Assembly (NCBI GenBank): GCA_036522615.1
Contig: DATDFN010000157.1
Location: forward strand, 1 to 25,252
DNA: 25,252 nt
Direction: 5' to 3'
DNA from: JAJPJQ01 sp036522615
GTDB taxonomy: Bacteria; Desulfobacterota; Binatia; UBA9968
Shown: one piece after another, positions 22,088-25,252 of the stretch
Layout of the letters: every line of letters begins with the position of its first letter
Numbering within the stretch: position 1 is the stretch's first letter
The notes under the pieces: model-generated
What the model saw: the letters and a program-made list of their open reading frames with translations, nothing else
Database searches by the model: none
Told to the model about the DNA's origin: nothing
Translations under genes and position numbers: made by a program

Positions 22088-23203
22088 TCATTTAAGGGAA
22101 GAATTCCAATCCGGATCGGAAAATCGGGCCCACCACTCGCCTTCCAAGCGCGACAGGAATGCGTCTCCCAACTGAACGGCTTGAAGAATTGCCGGATTCC
22201 GCGATTGCGCGAGCACGCCTCCCGTCCAGACGAAATGACAGCGCTCCTTTCCGAGTTCCTTGATGTAGCGCGGCTCCATTTCGCCGGAAACCGCGACCGC
22301 GCCCTGGCTCCAGGCATCGGCGACGAGATCGCTTAGGACTTTTGAGATGGATTTAGGCCGTCCGCCGAATTGCAGGACTTCGCTCACCCGCCCCGGCTCC
22401 ACATAGTAGAGATACCATCCGGCGATATCGCCGCTGCTCTCGCGCACCAGCCGTTTGCGAAGTTTTCCGTACATGCGCTTCTCGGCCGCCCGCGCCAGCA
22501 GCCAGCGGTACGCTGGGAGATCGTATTCCGGACGGAGCGAGCAGTCGGCGGAGAACTGGCGCACGCAGGAGAGCAAGGTTTCGTCGCTCGGCTCCTCCGT
22601 CGCGGCCGTTTGCATCGACTCGGGCTTCCAGTAGGCGCTCAGGCGGCTACGCAGCACCAAAGAGTCGAAAGCTAGGGAGGCCGGAGGAAGCAGCCTCGCG
22701 AAGGGCACCCACGATTTGCGCCGCTCGAGAAGCACGCGCGCGTACTGCGCCGGCCTGAGCACGCGCGTCCAATTCAGACTGTAAAGCAGCGCGACATCTC
22801 CGCCCGACGCGCGCCAGAGCCTTTCGGACGATTCATTGGCGCCGTCGGAATACGCGAGATCCTGCGGGCCGGAGAAATAAGATTTTACGAGCTTAACCGC
22901 CGCGTAAGCAGAACGCGCCCGCTCGTCTTCCGCCAGCTGCGTCGCCACGGCCACGGTCACCGGCTGGTTGCGGAACATCATCTTCCGCGGCATCACGCCG
23001 AGGAAAGCCACCGGACCAGAAGCGTCATCCTCGTATACGAGCGACGGCAGCTTCTGGTCCTGCCACGGCGAATCAAAGAAAATGTCTTCGAAATAGTCGC
23101 TTAGCGCCTTGGGCGCCGCCCCGTTGTGCGAGCGGAAAACCCTCAGCCAAAGCTTCGCGACGTCGGGGATGTCCTCTCGGCGAAACTCACGTACCCCGCT
23201 CAT
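22088..23203 (-). CDS. Large GNAT-superfamily acyltransferase-like protein
   Basis: The 371-residue protein begins with the typical GNAT N-terminus (MSGVREFRREDIPDVAKLWLRVF). A beta strand and central region follow (VAFLGVMPRKMMFRNQPVTV, about 69-88), where acetyl-CoA-binding residues would be expected, though the Q/RxxGxG/A loop is not clear. The C-terminal half (about 200-371) looks like a second, degenerate GNAT-like domain (GDIAGWYLYYVEPGRVSEVL). Two-domain GNAT/FemAB-type proteins occur in polysaccharide and exosortase-associated clusters. The gene is on the same strand as the downstream AsnB-ACP-ligase-NadE set, separated by 175 bases, and follows DUF6295 by 39 bases. Its role as an acyltransferase for the product of that set is a guess. 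Confidence 0.68.
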   Translation of the reverse strand: MSGVREFRREDIPDVAKLWLRVFRSHNGAAPKALSDYFEDIFFDSPWQDQKLPSLVYEDDASGPVAFLGVMPRKMMFRNQPVTVAVATQLAEDERARSAYAAVKLVKSYFSGPQDLAYSDGANESSERLWRASGGDVALLYSLNWTRVLRPAQYARVLLERRKSWVPFARLLPPASLAFDSLVLRSRLSAYWKPESMQTAATEEPSDETLLSCVRQFSADCSLRPEYDLPAYRWLLARAAEKRMYGKLRKRLVRESSGDIAGWYLYYVEPGRVSEVLQFGGRPKSISKVLSDLVADAWSQGAVAVSGEMEPRYIKELGKERCHFVWTGGVLAQSRNPAILQAVQLGDAFLSRLEGEWWARFSDPDWNSSLK

Positions 23204-23242
23204 GGAGTCCAGTAACGGGTTGGATTCTTGCCGGAGACGCCC

Positions 23243-23518
23243 TCATTTTTCCGCCGGAATATGGCCGGCAGCTTCGGCCTCCGCCAGAATCTCGTTGATT
23301 GTCTGGATAAGCTTGCGCGCGGCATCGGGCGTAAGCTCGACCGCCACGCGCGCGCCCGGCCCCTGGCCCTCGTTGACGAAATCGATATTCAGCGCGTGCT
23401 CGTCGCGCGCATGATACGGATGATCGTACGAGACGTTCAGCTGGCGCACTTCGAACCAGTCGTCGCGTCCTTTGCCGCTCGCTTCGAACGGGACCTGCTT
23501 TGCGATCATGGTGCACAT
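23243..23518 (-). CDS. DUF6295 family protein
   Basis: The 91-residue protein matches what I recall of DUF6295: start MCTMIAKQVPFEASGKGRDD, core SYDHPYHARDEHALNIDFVN (about 30-49), and a C-terminal helix (DAARKLIQTINEILAEAEAA). It is small, soluble and has no signal peptide. The Cys and the several His/Asp residues in YDHPYHARDEHAL could suggest metal binding, but no function is known to me. A good ribosome site (AAGGAG, about 8 bases upstream) supports the start. It follows the dienelactone hydrolase gene after 28 bases and is probably co-transcribed with it. Confidence 0.8.
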   Translation of the reverse strand: MCTMIAKQVPFEASGKGRDDWFEVRQLNVSYDHPYHARDEHALNIDFVNEGQGPGARVAVELTPDAARKLIQTINEILAEAEAAGHIPAEK

Positions 23519-23546
23519 TTTAGCGCTCCTTCAAAATTACTGGTCG

Positions 23547-24308
23547 TTAAGCGCTGAGATGCTTCGGCAAAAACGCCCAGATTTTTTTCCACCCATCGAC
23601 GGCCTGCTCGGCGCGATACGCCGGTGGCCGGTCGTAGTAGAAAAATCCGTGGCCCGCGCCGTCGTAGCGATGAAATTCATAATTTTTGCCGGCCTTCTTG
23701 AGTTCCTCCTCGTGGCGGTTCACCTGCTCGGGCGAAGGGGCTTTGTCGTCGTTGCCGAAGAGTCCGAGCATGGGACAGGAAAGGTCCTTCGTGAGATCGA
23801 TCGGCGCGACCGGCTGTTTGGGCGTCAGCTCTTCCTTCGAGGCCGCCACACGGCCGCCCCAGCACTCGACCAGCGCGTCGATGCCTTTGAGTTTGCAGGC
23901 GGCGAGAAAACCGTGGCGGCCGCCGGAGCAGGTGCCGAAGACGCCGACTTTGCCGTTGAGATTCGGCTGCGAGCGGATAAATTTGATCGCGCCTTCGAGA
24001 TCGCCGAGGACCTGGTCATCGGGAACGCCGCCCGCGGCACGGACTTTGGCGCCGACGTCTTCCGGCGTGCCGTGGCCGTCGCGGAAATAGAGGTTCGGTG
24101 TGATCGTGATGTAGCCGTGGTGCGCGAATCTGCGCGTGCATTCCTTGTACCATTCGTCCCAGCCCGGCGCGTGATGGATCAGCACCATGCCGGGATATTT
24201 TCCCGGAGTCGTCGGCCGCGCGAAGTAGGCGTTGATTTTGTCGCCTTTTGCGCTTGCGATATCGACGGTCTCCGCTTGCATCGCCTCGCGTTGGTCGGTT
24301 GTGTACAT
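23547..24308 (-). CDS. Dienelactone hydrolase family protein
   Basis: The 253-residue alpha/beta hydrolase has the dienelactone hydrolase triad: nucleophile C127 in GTCSGG (126-130), D187 in GNDDKAPSP, and H220 in GAGHGFF. MVLIHHAPGWDEWYKECTRR (41-60) is the region near the oxyanion hole. There is no signal peptide. Many such proteins cleave lactone or ester intermediates of aromatic catabolism, but no ring-cleavage genes are visible here, so the substrate is open. The ribosome site GAGGAGGGG is close to the ATG. The promoter region is shared back to back with the leuC-like gene, and DUF6295 follows downstream. A larger transcript through the GNAT gene is possible. Confidence 0.92.
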   Translation of the reverse strand: MYTTDQREAMQAETVDIASAKGDKINAYFARPTTPGKYPGMVLIHHAPGWDEWYKECTRRFAHHGYITITPNLYFRDGHGTPEDVGAKVRAAGGVPDDQVLGDLEGAIKFIRSQPNLNGKVGVFGTCSGGRHGFLAACKLKGIDALVECWGGRVAASKEELTPKQPVAPIDLTKDLSCPMLGLFGNDDKAPSPEQVNRHEEELKKAGKNYEFHRYDGAGHGFFYYDRPPAYRAEQAVDGWKKIWAFLPKHLSA

Positions 24309-24343
24309 GGTCCCCTCCTCGGGATTTTTTTTAATTTATGCGA

Positions 24344-24372
24344 AGCCTATTTGGCTTGCGCGCTGATGTCAA
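24344..24372 (-). promoter_or_regulatory. Putative promoter for the dienelactone hydrolase gene
   Basis: On the minus strand a perfect -35 box TTGACA (24372-24367) is followed after 17 bases by TAGGCT (24349-24344), a 3/6 match. The -10 lies within an inverted repeat AAGCC-N5-GGCTT (24343-24357). The -35 box is one arm of the palindrome shared with the divergent promoter. Confidence 0.38.
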
Positions 24373-24386
24373 CTCTCTCGGTTGAC
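24368..24386. promoter_or_regulatory. Palindrome GTCAAC-N7-GTTGAC between divergent promoters, possible operator
   Basis: Arms GTCAAC (24368-24373) and GTTGAC (24381-24386) are perfect inverted repeats 7 bases apart. Each arm overlaps the -35 box of one of the two divergent promoters. A dimeric repressor bound here would shut off both genes, but the symmetry may simply reflect two back-to-back TTGAC boxes. Confidence 0.35.
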
Positions 24387-24410
24387 GCCGGTGGATCAAG
24401 TTAATATGAT
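24382..24410 (+). promoter_or_regulatory. Good sigma70 promoter for the leuC-like gene
   Basis: TTGACG (24382-24387, 5/6) and TATGAT (24405-24410, 5/6) are separated by exactly 17 bases. The leader to the ATG at 24437 is about 20 bases and contains the ribosome site CGAGGA (24425-24430). It is the best promoter match in the window. Confidence 0.7.
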
Positions 24411-24436
24411 CGCGAACGCAGCATCGAGGAGTTTTT

Positions 24437-25252
24437 ATGCCGATGACACTGACTGAAAAAATCATCGCGCGCGCCGCGAACCGGTCCAGCGTCGCCGCGG
24501 GAGATATCGTCGTCGCGAACGCGGACAAGCTTTACATTAAAGATCTCCGCTTCTCGAAAAAGGAAGACGCGAAAGGCTTGTACGGCGTTCTGCTGGAAGT
24601 CCTCGATAGCATGGGGAAGAAAAACGTCTGGGACGGCGGGAAGATCGTCGTCAACCTGGACGAGCAGCCGCCGCGCAACGAGAAGCGCGCCGAGGGCCAA
24701 GAGCGGGCGCGCGACTTCGCCCGCGAGCAGCATGCGGTGCTTTACGGCGGAAACGATGGCGGCATCGGCCACAACGTCTTCGTCGAACACGGCCATGTGA
24801 CGCCGGGGGAGTTCATCGTCGGCGGCGACTCGCATACATGCACGTACGGCGCGCTCGGCGCGTTCGCCACGGGAATCGGCTTCACGGAGACCGTCGGCGT
24901 TTTGGCCACCGGCCAGATCTGGCTAAAAGTACCGAAAGCGATCCGCTTCGAGATGACGGGGAAGCCCGGACCGTGCGTGGTCGGAAAAGACATCGTGCTC
25001 TGGGTCGCCGGGAAAATCGGCTACGAAGGCGCGATCAACCGCTCCCTGGAGTATACCGGGCCGGGGATCAGGGAAATCTCAATCGAAAGCCGCCTCACCA
25101 TGTGCAATATGGCGGTCGAGATGATCGCGGTCAACGCGATCGTTCCCGCCGACGAGCGCACCGCCGCGTACGTCCGGGAGGTCGGCGGCGGCGATTATGC
25201 GCCGCTCGCGAGCGACGCCGGCGCTAAGTACGAGCAGGTCCACGGCGTCAAC
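24437..25252 (+). CDS. leuC: LeuC/aconitase-family dehydratase large subunit, N-terminal part (runs off the window end)
   Basis: The frame is open from ATG 24437 to the window edge, giving 272 residues of an aconitase-superfamily large subunit of the 3-isopropylmalate dehydratase/homoaconitase type. Seen are TLTEKIIARAANRSSV, the region GGIGHNVFVEHGHVTPGEF, and the family hallmark GGDSHTCTYGALGAFATG with the Cys-containing loop. Further on come SLEYTGPGIREISIESRLTM and CNMAVEMIAVNAIVPADE. The Fe-S cysteines should lie in the missing part. It would isomerise 2-isopropylmalate for leucine, or a related hydroxy acid; many such bacteria carry several paralogues, so the exact substrate is uncertain. 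The small subunit is expected downstream. The start is supported by CGAGGA 6 bases upstream and by a strong promoter. Confidence 0.88.
   Translation, partial: MPMTLTEKIIARAANRSSVAAGDIVVANADKLYIKDLRFSKKEDAKGLYGVLLEVLDSMGKKNVWDGGKIVVNLDEQPPRNEKRAEGQERARDFAREQHAVLYGGNDGGIGHNVFVEHGHVTPGEFIVGGDSHTCTYGALGAFATGIGFTETVGVLATGQIWLKVPKAIRFEMTGKPGPCVVGKDIVLWVAGKIGYEGAINRSLEYTGPGIREISIESRLTMCNMAVEMIAVNAIVPADERTAAYVREVGGGDYAPLASDAGAKYEQVHGVN

Noticed and set aside
17150..23203. Exosortase/PEP-CTERM cluster
   Set aside because: The amidotransferase, ligase, ACP and GNAT resemble parts of such clusters, but no exosortase, PEP-CTERM protein or glycosyltransferase is visible in the window.
24310..24332. T8 tract at 24325-24332 as a plus-strand terminator
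   Set aside because: Only a 3-bp CCC/GGG stem precedes it, and no plus-strand gene ends nearby. On the minus strand it is an A-tract in the leader of the hydrolase gene.

Overview
The window looks like a contiguous piece of a GC-rich (about 60 % by eye) Gram-negative chromosome. It carries LapA, a MacA/MacB/TolC tripartite efflux set, lipoproteins, a Tat-exported enzyme and a periplasmic c-type cytochrome. The gene mix (orphan NMT1-type binding protein, ALS-like TPP enzyme, divergent DapA-fold enzyme, luciferase-like monooxygenase, DUF6295) resembles uncultivated soil or groundwater lineages such as Methylomirabilota/Rokubacteria or Binatota-type 'deltaproteobacteria'. That assignment is an impression only. 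There are no rRNA or tRNA genes, CRISPR arrays, transposases or phage structural genes. Gene density is high, and most adjacent genes touch or overlap.

Layout. (1) 1-2272, minus strand: a cut-off unknown gene, LapA, a TPR lipoprotein and a multi-pass membrane protein. (2) 2472-8453, plus strand: an ECF sigma factor, a short membrane-anchored anti-sigma candidate and a CnrX/ZraP-type periplasmic sensor, closed by a strong terminator, then macA-macB-tolC. This resembles a CnrYXH-type regulatory module beside an efflux pump. (3) 8497-9774, minus: a three-gene stress-envelope operon (membrane-anchored CsbD, Holin-X/YqjE-like, DUF3618-like), similar in plan to the E. coli yqjDEK operon. (4) 9969-12752: a plus-strand LLM-class oxidoreductase converging on a membrane-anchored YVTN beta-propeller, which follows a small CoA-binding protein on the minus strand. 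(5) 12858-17140, plus: a probable operon with a good sigma70 promoter encoding a Tat-exported acetolactate-synthase-like TPP enzyme, a monoheme cytochrome c, an orphan NMT1-type solute-binding protein and a DapA-fold enzyme lacking the usual catalytic Tyr. (6) 17150-24308, minus: dienelactone hydrolase, DUF6295, a large GNAT-like protein, then a tight set AsnB - acyl carrier protein - AMP-forming ligase - NadE-like synthetase. (7) 24437-end, plus: a LeuC/aconitase-family large subunit cut by the window edge, sharing a back-to-back promoter region with the hydrolase.

Two modules deserve most attention. Region 6 holds three carboxylate-activating enzymes and a carrier protein with overlapping or nearly touching genes, so it looks like a small pathway that loads a carboxylic acid on a carrier and amidates it. 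The NadE-like member has an insertion and altered signature motifs, so it may not make NAD. Region 5 puts a 2-oxo-acid-type TPP enzyme in the periplasm next to a cytochrome c, suggesting oxidation of a small organic acid or aldehyde outside the cytoplasm with electrons passed to cytochrome c. Both are inferences from gene content and motifs; no similarity search was run.
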